DNA from: Rhynchospora pubera
Lineage: Eukaryota; Streptophyta; Magnoliopsida; Poales; Cyperaceae
Length of the DNA: 64,000 nucleotides
Assembly: GCA_028095005.1 (NCBI GenBank)
Contig: CM051461.1
Coordinates: forward strand, 47,046,812-47,110,811
Direction of reading: 5' to 3'
Made by a program: the position numbers and the translations under genes. Below, piece after piece: positions 46,783-59,700 of this stretch (position 1 is its first letter; the number at the start of each line of letters is the position of its first letter). The notes beneath the pieces were generated by a model. The model was not told the DNA's origin. It ran no database searches and was given only the letters and a program-made list of their open reading frames with translations.

Positions 46783-47190
46783 TGTGATGACCCAAATTGT
46801 ATTTTTGTTGTTTTAGTAAATTTGTGGAATAAAAATCAGATTTAAATACAAAATAGAATTGTAAAATAAGAACTGTAAAGAAGGAAGAAGATAAATCAAA
46901 CAAGGAAGTAAATTGTAATACTGGATTATGATTTCTGATTATTCCTTACAACATACAATACTCTTATATAATTGTATTGTGCGACTTATTACCATAGATC
47001 TCTATTATTTAATTATTACAGTTGTAATCTGATAGATTGAATAAGCATTAAAGGAAATACATAAACGTAAAAGGCTTTCATTTCTCTTATTTATTCGGCA
47101 GCCCATCTTCACTTAATTAGCTTCAGCCCAAACTTGACTTCCAGCCCAACGACAAGCTCCATTTTCTTCTCTTTAATTAGGCGCATAACA
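46783..47190 (-). repeat. 5' LTR of the gypsy element
   Basis: Next to the primer-binding site; about 99% identical to 44051-44458. Confidence 0.93.
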
Positions 47191-47449
47191 ATTTGTTCTG
47201 ATCATAGAATTCCAATTGAAAATTATCTCCAATCAATTCTAATTCAATAAAATGAAATAAAATTCCATATCTACACGGCGCCTGAAGCTGTTCATCTCTT
47301 CGCCGTACCTAAACCTGTAACTATCCAGTGAGGAATTTGTAACATTAACTACAACTAGAGCCTAACTTACTTTTTTCCCAAAAAAATTGAAAAAATGACA
47401 GAAATAATAAATAGGTCTTTATCTTTTATCATAAAAATTTTTATCAAGC

Positions 47450-47890
47450 TAACAATTTCCTCTGAGTTTGCTACAGAACACGAACTCGGAAGGAGAGAAA
47501 AGAAAAGTGACGGAAGAATTTAAAAACTCTGACCGAGTTAGTTTACTTGCTCCAAATTGGTAGGAGAGTAATGAAAATGAAGAGAAAAAGAGGTGAGAGA
47601 TAGAATGATTTTGTATTGAGTTTAGGCTACCTAATTTGGAAAGTAACAAATCTAGACACCATCCCATTCCGTCCCCTTCAGTTCCTTTAGGGTTTGCTTC
47701 AAAACACGATATTCGAAGAGAACGAAAAATCACTGAAGTTACTCTGACCGAATGACTTACTCGCTCTAGATCGGTAGGGGAGTAATGGAAAGGAAGAGAA
47801 GAAGAGATGAGAGATAGAATGATTTGAAAAAAGATTTACTCTACTGTTTGTACACTCCGATTTGGAAGCTAACAAAAATCGAATAACCTT
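47450..47890. repeat. Diverged tandem duplication of about 230 bp
   Basis: Two units (about 47465-47690 and 47695-47885) share TTTGCT(A/T)CA(G/A)AACACGA, ACTCTGACCGA, GAGAGATAGAATGATTT and GTAATG(A/G)AAA in the same order. No coding sequence is accepted. Confidence 0.65.
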
Positions 47891-49068
47891 ACTCTCTGCC
47901 ATTTTTCATTCCTTTAATGACGTTGTTTTGGAGCAGACCCATAATGAAGGATAGAGAGGATCGTCCGCGAAAGGGAGAAGGGAAGAGATGAGGGAGAGAA
48001 GAGGAGAGAGGAGAAATCAGGAAGAGAAAAGGAGGAAGGAAGCGATACTGCGATAGAGATTTAGAAAGGGGAAGACACATGGAAGGAAGAGAAATGCCAA
48101 ATTTGGACGAAGGAGCGAGAGGAAGGGATTGCGCGCGAATAGAAAGGAAGGGAAGGGGTGGGTTGGCGCGAATAGCGCTTAATGTGAGAGGAAGATATAC
48201 GGTACCATTAATATTGTCTTATGAACGTCTTTCTAATACTAGAGGCAACAATCATCATTTTGACATGACATTAATTAAGGATAGGTACAGTAATGCCATG
48301 AATTGTATTTTTAGAATGAAATAACATCCATTTAAATTGCTAGCAACATTTTTTACTATAATCCGATAAAACTATATCATGATACCATCGAATGTAATTG
48401 ATTCTTATTGATAAATCACATGTTTAAAAAAGAGCTGAAATTCGAATATCAGTAAATATCATTTTATAGTCACATTTGAAAATTTATAGAAGCAAAAGAA
48501 GTATATAAAATATTGTGAAAGTATTAAATTAGAAAAGTTTGTATCATTAGATTTTTTTATAATTTTATTATTTTGTATGTAAAATTTTATACATCAACAA
48601 ATTTTTAGAAAGGTTTGGAAACAATGAAAAACATAATAATATTTCTAAAATAATAAAACTAAGTCACCAGATTTAGAAATTTGAAAAAAAATATTTTAGA
48701 ACCCTTAAATTATAAAAAATTACATTGCCAGGTATTTCATATTTTTTGTGATGAAGGAATAAAATTTTATGGTCAATTAAATAAATAGATCTCCTCAAAT
48801 AATTTTAACAGTATGAAATATTTCATATTTCGCAAAATTGTATGATTAGACTAAAAATAGCTCTATAGCTAATTGAATTTATTATAATTTTGAAATTATT
48901 TACATAAAATTTCATGTACTAATAAAATTGTAAATTCCTTTGAATAATTAAAAATCTAATGACATTTATGAACTTACGTAGACTCAATTTCTGTGAGATT
49001 CAAAAAATTATTTAAAATACTTTATATGTCTTTAATTTCAAAATTTATGTTACTAATTCTTTATAGAG
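47891..49068. other. Intergenic stretch, no gene seen
   Basis: A purine-rich strip (47940-48180) is followed by about 0.9 kb of very AT-rich DNA. The open frame at 48079-48324 has low-complexity Arg/Gly content and no support. Confidence 0.5.
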
Positions 49069-49466
49069 AAAACCTATGGTGCATACTAATGTATGGAAGT
49101 TTCGGTGCATACTGATCCGAACTCTTAGATCTGCTTCAAAATGACCGATCCAAACCGTCCAATATGATCTCCCTATTGAAATCTCCTTGCCGACCAAATT
49201 TTACATTTTTTTTGATATTTTTAAGTATTTTTTTCGGATTTTTAAAAACTGCTATTTTTGAACGGTTCAGAAAAAACTAGATTAGCGATTTTTGAAAATT
49301 TGAAAAAATACTTAAAAATTTCGAAAAAAATATAAAATTTGGTCGGTAAGGAGATTATAACAAGGAGATCATATTGGACGGTTTGGATCGGTCATTTTGA
49401 AGCAGATCCAAGAATTCGGATCAGTATGCACCGAAGCTTCCGTACATTAGTATGCACGATATGTTT

Positions 49467-49467
<1 letters not shown>
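49069..49467. mobile_element. Foldback element, about 400 bp
   Basis: Arms of about 150 nt pair closely: left GGTGCATACTAATGTATGG and TTCGGTGCATACTGATCCGA; right TCGGATCAGTATGCACCGAA and CCGTACATTAGTATGCACGA. A target duplication was not identified. Confidence 0.8.

Positions 49468-49527
<60 letters not shown>
49467..49527. repeat. (TC)n(TA)n compound microsatellite
   Basis: About 13 TC units run straight into about 17 TA units, abutting the foldback end. Confidence 0.95.
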
Positions 49528-49530
<3 letters not shown>

Positions 49531-50387
49531 TAGGTACATAAATTTTCATAGCCAAATGACTTTTCAAGTCCCTCCAAACAATTAAAAAATAAAACTCTTA
49601 TCCAGATTAAATTTTATGAGATTCAAAAAATTCTCTAAAATATTTTATAATTCTATAATTAAAAGATTTTATATATCTGAATCCTTTATATTTCTATGAG
49701 CACACATATAAATTTTTAAATGCACCTAAATAATTAAAAATGAAAGTATATTTATTCTGAAATTTAGAAATGGAGGCGTCCATTGAACCACCAAATAGAA
49801 ATAAGTGAATGACTGACATCATCCAGGTACTATATAAAATCTCCCAATATTTAAATGTTTATTATTATATGATATGATATGATGTATAATAATTGACCTA
49901 AATGTGTCATAAGTCATGACTTTATGAAAAAAAATACATTAGAAGACGTTTTGGGTCAACGGCGTAAGCCTACTGGCTACTGGTCAAAGACATGATAAGA
50001 GTAGAAATATGAAATATCTAAGGGCCGTGCTGACAAAGGCCACGGCCTGATGGGCCTAACTGCCTAAGGGCCCAATAAATACTCGTATTATAAATTTATA
50101 ATTATGGCATTGGTCAAACTTTACAACGAAACAGGATGATGCACATTTGACGAAAGAAATTAGACGGTTGACCTCATATTATTACGTCATGTCCATAAAC
50201 GTGCTGACCTTGAATGCATCTTTGGAATCAAATTCACATATTGTATTTCCATAAATCAAATTGACATTCTTTATTTTATCAAAGAAGTTGAGACATGCCG
50301 TGAACTTGGTAATTAAAACTCGCATTTTAAAGGAACAGTCCTCGGCATATTCTTCAGGAGGAGAGAGCTTAAAACACATGAAAAGGA
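49528..50387 (+). promoter_or_regulatory. Gene D upstream region with several W-box cores
   Basis: No gene. Within 440 nt of the ATG there are five TTGAC cores on either strand: 49955-49959, 49982-49987, 50112-50117 (all minus), 50147-50151 and 50168-50172 (plus). W-boxes bind WRKY factors, common in defence genes; the functional inference is tentative. Confidence 0.45.
50168..50209 (+). promoter_or_regulatory. Conserved TTGACC ... ACGTGCTGACC block upstream of gene D
   Basis: TTGACC at 50168-50173 and ACGTGCTGACC at 50199-50209, 31 nt apart, 189 nt before the ATG. Same arrangement as upstream of B and C. Confidence 0.5.
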
Positions 50388-53300
50388 ATGGGCCTGTGGT
50401 GCATAGTTCTCCTGGTGATTACTGTTTCTACAATAAGGGTTGATAGTCAGGTTGATTCAAATGGTAAGCCTGAATGCTAATTTACTACCACTTTATATTT
50501 GATTTACATTGTTATGTAAAATTTACTTCCACCTCATCTTATTGTTTCACTTTTAAATTGATAAAAAAAACTATTGTGTCACTTTAATAGGTTTCATAAG
50601 CATTGATTGTGGACTACCTTCAAATTCTACCTTTGTTGATGCTTATACTAAGTTGACATATGTCTCTGATGATCAATTCATTGATACGGGGATAAACAAC
50701 AAAATCGCCTCAAAATATGCTGATAATACCCTTTTAAAGCAATATCTGACCGTCAGGAGCTTCCCAAATGGAACCCGAAATTGCTACACCTTAAGATCCT
50801 TATTAGCTGGATCAAAGTATCTTGTAAGAGGAGTGTTTATGTACGGAAACTATGATAACTTAAATAAGCCACCCATTTTTGATATCCATTTGGGAGTCAA
50901 TTATTGGGACACAGTTAACATAACTAGTGCAGATGATGCAATTTACACTGAGATTATTGCGGTCGCCTCCTCTAGTTACCTACAAGTTTGCCTTATAAAT
51001 AAGGATCTCGGTACTCCTTTTATCTCTTGGATAGATTTGAGACCATTGGGAAAGAGCATTTATGTGGATGCAAATTCCACGCAATCTTTGGTTAACTTCG
51101 CAAGGCTGAATTTAGGAGGAAGTTACGTAAGGTAAATGTGATTAATAACTTATTATTGAATTTATTTCGAGGAACATTTATGCTGTTTATCACAATGCTG
51201 TAATAATTATAATTTTTACTGATTACAGATTAATAAAGGACCAAGGTTCAATATTTCTTATAAATCAGAATAAGTTCGTTCCCTATTGGGTCCAGTAGCT
51301 ACCGATATGAAATTCACATTTTGTCCAAGGAACTAAAAGAAATATATATAAAATCCACTATTTGTGTTGTTGTTCAGTAAGAAGCAAGTCAATCAAAATA
51401 CAATTGTATACGTATGGGCACCACCCACATTATTCTTCCACCTCTTTTTTGGAAAACAAAACTAGGTACCCAGATGATCCGTATGACCGGTATTGGAGTA
51501 ACTATACATCGGTGGAATGGACTAACATCTCAACCAGCTCCCCTGTGAATTCAGATACAGATTTTGCGACCCCCTCCCTTGTGATGCAAACTGCTGTCAC
51601 CACTTTAAGCACTGCACAATCCCTAGACCTTTCATGGACCAGCAACAACAGATCCACTGTCTTTTTAGTAATTCTTCACATTGGTGAGATCCAGAACATA
51701 CCAACCAATGCGTTGAGGCAGTTTGATGTATTTGCAAATGGAAAATTAGTATTTGACACCAATATTGTACCAGACAAACTATTTTCTGGATGGGCTTCAT
51801 ACACACACACAACTCACACTGATTATAATGTTTCACTTAAGGCAACTTCAAACTCAACACTTCCGCCTATAATGAATGCATTTGAGTTGTATGTCATTAT
51901 GCCCACCGATGGAATTCCCACCTATAACAGCGATGGTAAGTATATAATAGTTTCATTCTTCATAATTTGTTCGAGTCCTTTGCATTGTTTTCCTTGATTT
52001 ATCTTTACAGTTTGCACAGTCAGAAACCCAGGTTTGGTTGTTGAATAACAGATGGTATGATGAAAATATGATAGTTTTTGCACCAGAAATGCTCCTCTTT
52101 TTTCTTTTACAGAATAAAGTATGGGTTGTCATTGATGAACCATACAGAAATTTTGATCCCTCTTTCAGTAAGTTTTGTCTCAGTCCACCAGCATTGCCTT
52201 TCATAAGTTCCCGTCTCCTTTTTGTAACACCCTGTTTCAAAAGTTAGTTTCTACTTCAGCCACAAGAGAACTATATTCTTTAGTATATTTCAAACAATAA
52301 TTACTGGATGACAAAACTGATCATATGCCATGTATCTTTGCTAACTTAATTATTGTATAACGTCCATAATTTCTATTGAAGTTACTGCCATGAATGCAAT
52401 TAAGGTGAACTACAAAGTAAACAAAGGCTGGAGTGGCGATCCTTGTGTTCCTACAGAACTCTCATGGACTGGTGTCACCTGCACCTCTGATTCTGCCAAC
52501 ACTCCAAGGATCACAGCCTTGTAAGTATTTAAATGCCTTACAAATTTCATGTTACAAAACTAGATAAGCTACAGACTCTGACTACTTAATCTTCTTTCAG
52601 AAACTTATCATCGAGTGGGCTTACTGGCATCATAGTGTCTTCTTTTGGAATTCTAAGCTCTGTCAAGTCCTTGTATGTTCCTCTAAGATCATATCCATCG
52701 TTTGAATTGATAATTTTGTTTTTAATAAGTTATTTTCTGCACATGCTTTGTTGAGCTACAGCTGTTAACATGCATTTCATTTCCTGCAATTTAAGAATGC
52801 AATTTGTGTGTTTGTGCTAATTAATTTGCTGTTTTTTGCTACCTTCTTTTTCCAGGGACTTATCTTATAATGACTTGTCAGGGGATCTTCCTGGTTTTCT
52901 AGATCAATTATCTGCTCTTACGTACCTGTGCGTTTCCAAATTTGACTTTTATTATAGTTTAAGAACATATGATGTTAATTGGGTGATAAATTTATGAAAC
53001 ATTCAGGGACATAACAGGAAACAGCAACATTTCAAATACCCTTCCACCTGGTCTTCAGAAAAGACAACAGGATGGTACACTAACGTTCAGGTGTGTTTTA
53101 TTCTTTCTAAGTTTACTTTATTTAGAAATATACATATAGTCATCTTTTGAGTTAGTTAAGTTTGAATCCGCGATTTGCTGAATGCGGGAATGAAACACAA
53201 GCAGTCGAGATTTGATTGAATTGCTTTGTGACCTGGGTTGCATACATAAAAGTTAATTACCAATTTACCATTTAGGAAGAGTACAGACCCTTTTTGTTCA

Positions 53301-54544
53301 ATCAGGAAACCCCAACATAAGGTTTAATTTTTCAGCCAGTACATCTGTTACCACACAGAGTAATTGTGCATACCATCGGCGACTCTGCGTATACATCGCC
53401 TGTTCACAGAATAAGTGTGATGAAGGGATACATAAAGAGGCATTGATTGATTGGGAAATGGTTAAGGAGGACTCACATATATTAGAAAATTAAAATATAA
53501 ATATTTTGAAAGTTTACAGCTGCAACATTTCATATATTTCAGAAAAATAAATTTTTGAAAAAACAACTAAATTGAGATGTCAATAATAAAATGTTTCTAT
53601 AAAAATAATTTGTCTTTAAATTTTTCGTTAAAAACATATTTTCAAGTCTTCAAAATCGGTCAAAATATTGAAAACATAAAATCAACTAAATACAGATATA
53701 ATACAATTATCAAAGCTTGAAAATATGAAATTTCCGATTTTTCTTAAAATAAAAATATTGAAAATAATTAGATTGTGATTTTATTATCAAAGCTTGAAAA
53801 CATGTTTCATATAAAAATATACTTTTGTAAAGATACGTTCAATGATACGGATAGGATCACAAAGCACGAAATTTAAAAATTTTCAATGTTTTTGGATTAA
53901 CTTTTGGACCAAGAATCTCTTTATTTTCAAATCAAATTCATAGCTGGAAAAATATGGATCGTTGGATCAGATTTGAATTATAATAAAATATGGAATAGAC
54001 AATCCATTTCGGACTCTTCTCCTCTCTCCCTCTCCAGTTCCCACCAGCCTCTTCCCCTTTTAAGTTGTGTGCTAGAGCAAACAGGGGTTGCGTGCCACCC
54101 GCCTCGTGACCCTTCCCACCAGCCTCCCATGCTCCTAGCCACCTCGGAATCTTTCACCTTTGTCCATTTAACGAACACCACCGGCAATTAAGTGGGATAG
54201 TTTACCACCGATTTTGTTTCAAATCAGTAGGCGACAAATTAATCCAATAGCAGTATGAATACTAGCATAATGCATGTCTGGAATTGGATTTTTGCTTGAT
54301 GCTGTTTAGTTGCCTAATTTGGGTTCATCACTTTATCTACATCCAAACTTCTAATCTATTGGCCTTATTTATTTATTTTTTTACTTAGGTTTGGAGGTAA
54401 AAAAGTATCTACAGATTCTACGTCTAGTGAGAAAAAGAAAACCCCAGTGGTTCTAATAGCCGTTGCTGGTGTGGTTGTGCTGCTTCTCATTTCAGCTGTC
54501 ACTATAATTATTCTGTGCTCGAAAAGACGCAATTGTAAGTTCTG

Positions 54545-54578
<34 letters not shown>

Positions 54579-57500
54579 GATTTTTTCCCTTTCTTAATAA
54601 ATTAATTCACTGTTTACCGGTAGATAGTAGTTTAAGACAAAACAGTTGACTTATGTGGAACTAAGTATTCTAATTTGGAAACATATTAGCACAATCCCAA
54701 AATTGATAGAACACTTCTTTTTGGACTAAAATATCCCTAATCAATTGGGTATGTTTGGCAACTGACGAACGGTGAAGTTCACGAACAAATCTAACTCGTG
54801 CGGACCAAACGTTTCGCGAACTACGCGATGGAGGCGAACAAGCATAATTCCTGGATTCCAGGAATTTTGCGAATACGCGAACTAGTGTCGGCGAATAGGG
54901 AAAAGCATTTTTTTTAATGGGTCTGGGTTCGTGGAATCCGTGTTCGTGGGTTCTTTTGGGTTTTGCCAAACATATGAGAGTATTGTTCAGAAGTATCACT
55001 ATCATTGTGATATTTTCAATTCATTAATGGTATTTTAGTCTAGAATGGAGTGTTGAATCAATTTTAGGAGTGTGCAAACCATTTCAAACATAAGGTGAGA
55101 GATTGTTTAAATGGAAAGGAATATTTTTTATTCTTTCTTTTTATATCAGAATGTGTGTAAAAAATTATCAAATATAGAATCTATGTATTGGAAACTACCA
55201 CCCGTAGTGCATCGCCAGTAAAAACTGAAACGTCTCTGCTCCCATCACCTTAAACCCTGTTTTTTTTTTTTTTTTTTTTTTTCCCTACAGACGTACCAGT
55301 AATTTTTTTTATTCAAATGTGCAGCTGTATGCTTTAATATTTTTCCAACTAGAGGATGGAAACCTATAACTCTAATTATGTTGCTTTACAAATTACACAG
55401 ATAACAAATTACACAGACCGAATCAAAATGAAAGCCAAGGATCTACCCCTGCAATAAACAGTCCTCAGTGGAATACTGGTGGCTCGAACTATCCAAATGT
55501 ACCTAATGCAAATGGAGCAGGAGAAGGCATGTTGAATTTTGAGAACCGTCAATTCAGTTACAATGATCTTATAAGGATCACAAATAAGTTCCAGAATAAT
55601 ATTGGCGCCGGAGGATTTGGAAGTGTGTATGTGGGTGCTCTGGAAAATGGAATACAAGTTGCAGTGAAGACGCGCTCTCACTCATCTTCACAGGGAGTCA
55701 AAGAATTTTTGGCTGAGGTAATTATTCATCTAACACATCCTTACCTTTGATTTGGCAAAATTTAAATATGGTAAAAAGCTGGTTTGTAGCATGTAGGTAT
55801 TAAAACAGTAGCTTATGAAACAAATCTACATTAATAGGGCTAAAAGAACCATCATGTGAATTGAAGTCAAATTCAGGTATGTCATTCGTAATTTGCTTTA
55901 TTTGCAGGCTCAAAATTTGACAAGGGTGCATCACAAAAGCTTGGTGACACTAATTGGATATTGCATGGATGGGGATTGTATGGCACTTGTATACGAGTAC
56001 ATGCAAGAAGGAACTCTACAAGATAAGCTTAGAGGTGATTGTTGTGTACTTGTGTTTCATTTCCATGCATTTTTCCCCATCAATATCAAGATATTCAACC
56101 TATTACCTCGTGAAGGAACTAATGTTACATATGGTTTCAAATCTGAATTGCAGATAATGCAAGGCCTCTAACTTGGAATCAAAGGATTCGAATTGCATAT
56201 GATTCTGCACTAGGTACAAAATATTTTTAAAATTAGAATTCTTAATTAGAAAACTATTCTTAACACTATCAGCGCCACAATAAAGTTAGCACTAGAATAT
56301 CCATCAAATTTACACACGAATAAAAATGCAACTGTCAGTTACTGCAATGGCTTGGCTTTCCTTATATTTTTGCATAACCCCTTTCGCGTTTAGCAACAAA
56401 ACCAAATTTTAGGGACACCAGCAGTAAATACAAGATATGTTACTATAATGTGAAAACTAAATATATTCTATTTATTAATCGTTTCCTTCAATAATTAGAT
56501 AGATAATATCAACTGTAAATAGTTTTTTTAAAAAATGGTAATGTGACAAAGAAAAATTATATGGGTGGATATGACATTATGACTAATTATTGTTAATGTT
56601 TAATCAAGAACTTATTCCAAGTTGTGGAGGTACCAGGTATTTGTGCTGGTAACTATCTTTTACAGCCTTTAAACATTTCATGTTTCATGTTCAATGAAGC
56701 TCGTAGCACTCTGTTATTTTTTTTCTTAAAAAGAATTTAGTTCTATCTAAATAAACAATGAAGGTTTGGAGTATTTGCACAAGGCATGTAATCCACCACT
56801 TATCCATAGAGATGTGAAGACCAACAACATTCTTTTGAATGCAAATCTCGAGGCAAAGATTGCTGATTTTGGGCTTTCCAGGGCTTTTAACAATGATGCA
56901 AACACTCATGTTTCAACAGCAGTAGTAGGCACCCCTGGCTATCTAGACCCAGAGTAAGATCTGTCTTGTGTTTTCCTTTGATTTTCTTTCCATAATAAAA
57001 ATTTGTATTTGCTGAGGTTTGATAAAGAACCAGATTTGTTTTTATTAACCGTAGTTGTTGCTTGCCAATTGTTTTCAAAATTAACTAATTATTCAACCCA
57101 AATATAGGTAAAAGTCTTGTTTTATTACTGAAGAAAACCTTTTCAGTTGGAGACTTGAGATAAAGATGTCCTTTATGTTTGGATCAAGAGTTGTTTTAGG
57201 GACGTTAGACCACCAATTTGGGTCTTTAGAGAAGTTCCTGTCTCAAACTTTAGATTGAAACAGTGTACAGAGGGGTTAGATATTATTCCCAACAGTTGTC
57301 CATTCATTCAAAAGCAGGATAATTCAGAATAGTCATTTATAAATTTGCGTTATTATCGTCCAAACATCAAAGATTAAACTAAAGGAGGACTCTTTTGTTC
57401 AATTCAGATATTATACCTCATACAAGCTAAGTGAAAAGAGTGACGTGTTCAGCTTTGGAGTTGTGCTTCTTGAGATCATCACAGGGCACCTTCCTATTAT

Positions 57501-57879
57501 TCCGGGTCCAGAAGGAGGTCATGTGAAGGATTGGGTGATTAAAAAACTATCTAGAGGAGACATAGAAAGCATAATCGACCCGAGGATGCAAGGGCAGTAT
57601 GACATAAACTCTGTTTGGAAGGTTACCGAACTAGCACGCCAGTGCACAGAGCTCAACTCTGCTCAGAGGCCAACCATGAGTGTAATAGTTTCAGAACTAA
57701 AGGAAAGCATTGATCTTGAGATCTCAACAGAGGGTACTCGTAGTGGGAGCTCGACTAATACCTACCCATATAATTATTCAAGGAATGACAATTTTGTAAG
57801 TGATGTTAGTCAGAACAGTGTTTTTGAGATGGCTCACATGGGTGGCATCCCTGCTGCACCAGGTCCTGGAGCGAGATAA
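50388..57879 (+). CDS. Malectin-like LRR receptor kinase D, complete
   Basis: Inferred exons: 50388-50463, 50591-51131, 51466-51935, 52382-52520, 52601-52672, 52856-52927, 53007-53090, 54389-54534, 55401-55726, 55908-56034, 56154-56213, 56764-56953, 57408-57879. All are GT-AG; total 2,775 nt in frame, 924 residues. Signal peptide MGLWCIVLLVITVSTIRVDS, malectin-like domain to about 362 (RYPDDPYDRYW), WSGDPC, LRRs, membrane helix in 485-533, kinase with GAGGFGSVYVG, Lys623, HRD Asp721, DFG Asp739 and GTPGYLDPE. It is the most diverged of the four: the linker exon is 24 nt shorter than in B, the last exon 6 nt longer (GGIPAAPGPGAR end). The ATG at 50388 gives the signal peptide; an ATG at 50379 is in another frame. 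Substrate and ligand are unknown. Confidence 0.93.
54548..54577. repeat. (CT)n microsatellite in gene D intron 8
   Basis: About 15 CT units, 13 nt after the donor of the membrane exon. Confidence 0.95.
54747..54976. mobile_element. MITE-like element in gene D intron 8
   Basis: Ends GGGTATGTTTGGCAA and TTTGCCAAACATATG form a short inverted repeat. GCGAAC/GTTCG-rich interior resembles the MITE at 33625. No clear target duplication. Confidence 0.6.
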
Positions 57880-58930
57880 TTTGACCTTCTCTTTCCTAAG
57901 TTGATTGAGTTATTCTACTTTTGTTGCACTAGTAGGAAATAAATTGGCAGTCATTTGTTGATAACAGTTCAGCTAATTCTCCCAGAAAATTTTCGAGAGG
58001 CAATTTTGAACTTTCCTCTTAACTTATTTTTGCCCCGTTTATTTTCCTTTTTGGCGTTTTCCTAGTTAGGACTTTGACATTTATATGTAGTCTGGTGTAT
58101 GTGATATTAGCTAACAATTTTTTTGCAATGATTAATAGTACTCTTAAAATTGCTTCCGTCCTGTTCATTCAACAAATAAATGGCTGAAACCATAAATCTA
58201 ATTCATATTATTTTATCTAACTTTATTTTGCTTTCTAATGGACGGCAGAAGCTTGATGTTTTCATAATCTAACAAGTTGACTTAGCCATCCCAGCTCTAG
58301 TAGATCTGACCAAAATAAAACAAAATTAAGAATTGTAGCAATGTGAACTAGCAAATGCCGAAGTTTGTCTGCAGTGAATTTTGATCTGACCAAGTATACC
58401 ATTCTATGTATATTGTTATCTTTTTCATTCATATGCCTAAATAAATGTGTCTGTCATTTCAACTCATTCAAATTGCTTATAAGATTTTTGTTGAAATGCC
58501 CCAATCAGAATCAATCAGAGATCAAGATGTTAAAACTGCTTAATATAGCTCTGATGATAAACTGTAATGAGATCCTCTTCATTAGACATTGATACTCTTT
58601 ACCTGCATTGGCCAAATCATGGTAGCATCAAACCTATAATGCATTTGCTGTTCATTACACTGAAACCAAGATAGCATCATATTTTTGGTTAAATATGAGT
58701 AAAATCCTTGACTGAATTTTCTCATCTCGGGAGCATATGTGACAAAATAAATATGAAGTTCACCTAAAATGGGTTGGAGTTTGAATCAGAGCAGGCAGTT
58801 TACAACTCCATAAAGGATCTAAAACTCTTCACTATTTGGAGTTTGATTCTGAGCAAGCTGTCCAGATGATATAAAGGCAACTATTGGATATGTTATTTTC
58901 CTAGACTCTGATCCACTTTCATGGTCTTCT
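57880..58930. other. Gene D downstream flank, no gene seen
   Basis: Only weakly similar to the flanks of A-C (CATCCCAGCTC at about 58287), then unrelated. No supported coding sequence. Confidence 0.5.
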
Positions 58931-59250
58931 ATGAAACAAGCAATTGTTGCCAGATTTTAAACTGAGGAGACTACAGAAGTATGGCTATGGCAGCTGGACT
59001 CATGTGCTGAAGTCTCTGTTTTTTCAACTCCACATTACCATACCAAAACCTCTAACACTTTGTGTGACAATCTAGGAGCTATATTTCTAGCTGCTAATCT
59101 TGTATTTCAAGCAAGAACTTAAAGTGAGTTAGATTTTTCACTTGTCAGAGAACAGGTGGCAGCTAAGAAAAATTGTCCAGTTCATATGCTCTGCTGAAAA
59201 GTAGGGGACACTCCTACAAACAACCTCACTGTATTCAAGAACCCAATGAG
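58931..59250 (+). pseudogene. Decayed Ty1/copia RNase H fragment
   Basis: Translation of this stretch, with stops and a small frame slip, gives KQAIVARF*TEE, LCDNLGAIFLAANLVFQART and SELDFSLVREQVAAKK. These match in order the copia RNase H end (KQ.TVARSS.EAEY, CDN..A..L..NPVFH.RTKH, D.HFVRE.V). Nothing upstream is clearly pol. It is a fossil fragment. Confidence 0.8.
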
Positions 59251-59352
59251 CATGAGGGAGGCTATAGAATTAGAAATGGATGAAGAACAGGACATATCCA
59301 GTCAAGCACAAACATGAGATTCAGTGAAGCAAGATAACAGAATTAGTTAATC

Positions 59353-59700
59353 TGTTAGGATGGCAATTTTGCAAATAAGAAGAAGCGTTAATTTGTAATT
59401 AGGTGAGATAGTTATATATATTGGAATGCTGCCTGTAACAAACAATTCATTCAATCAATTGAGAATCATCTTCCTTATTTTGCCTTCTATATTGAAATCC
59501 TTATAATTGAATTGATTTCGCAGTTTATTGTAAACAAGGACGATGTATTTTTTTACTAAATTGTATTGAAGCATTCTGGGAGTTCCTTTTTATTTGTTTT
59601 ATTATAACTTTATAAGTAGACTTTGCTGATCTCAACTTAAATTCTAGTTTGGTGAATGTATTATTTCCTAGCACATGTTATGTAATAATCCAATATCATT
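59353..59700 (+). repeat. Possible LTR remnant of the decayed copia element
   Basis: TGTTAGGATGG at 59353 lies about 100 nt after the RNase H fragment, where a 3' LTR would start, and the following sequence (TATATATTGGAATGCTGCC, CAATCAATTGAGAATCATC) looks like a plant copia LTR. The end and a second copy are not in the window, so this is tentative. Confidence 0.4.

Larger units (their letters stand above)
44051..47190 (-). mobile_element. Internally deleted Ty3/gypsy LTR retrotransposon
   Basis: 3,140 bp. LTRs at 44051-44458 and 46783-47190, both 408 bp, differ at about three positions. The element is flanked by a perfect 5-bp duplication ATTTG (44046-44050 and 47191-47195). Minus orientation: the primer site complement GGCTCTGATACCA lies at about 46769-46781, and GGAGAGGAAGGCAA (minus) just before the 3' LTR is the purine tract. 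The interior is one ORF. Reverse transcriptase, RNase H and most of integrase are absent, so it cannot move alone. Confidence 0.95.

Noticed and set aside
48079..48324. 81-codon plus-strand ORF
   Set aside because: Low-complexity Arg/Gly/Glu content in purine-rich DNA, no support.
53904..54191. 95-codon ORF in gene D intron 7
   Set aside because: Pro/Ser-rich, unsupported, and inside an intron; no conservation in paralog introns.
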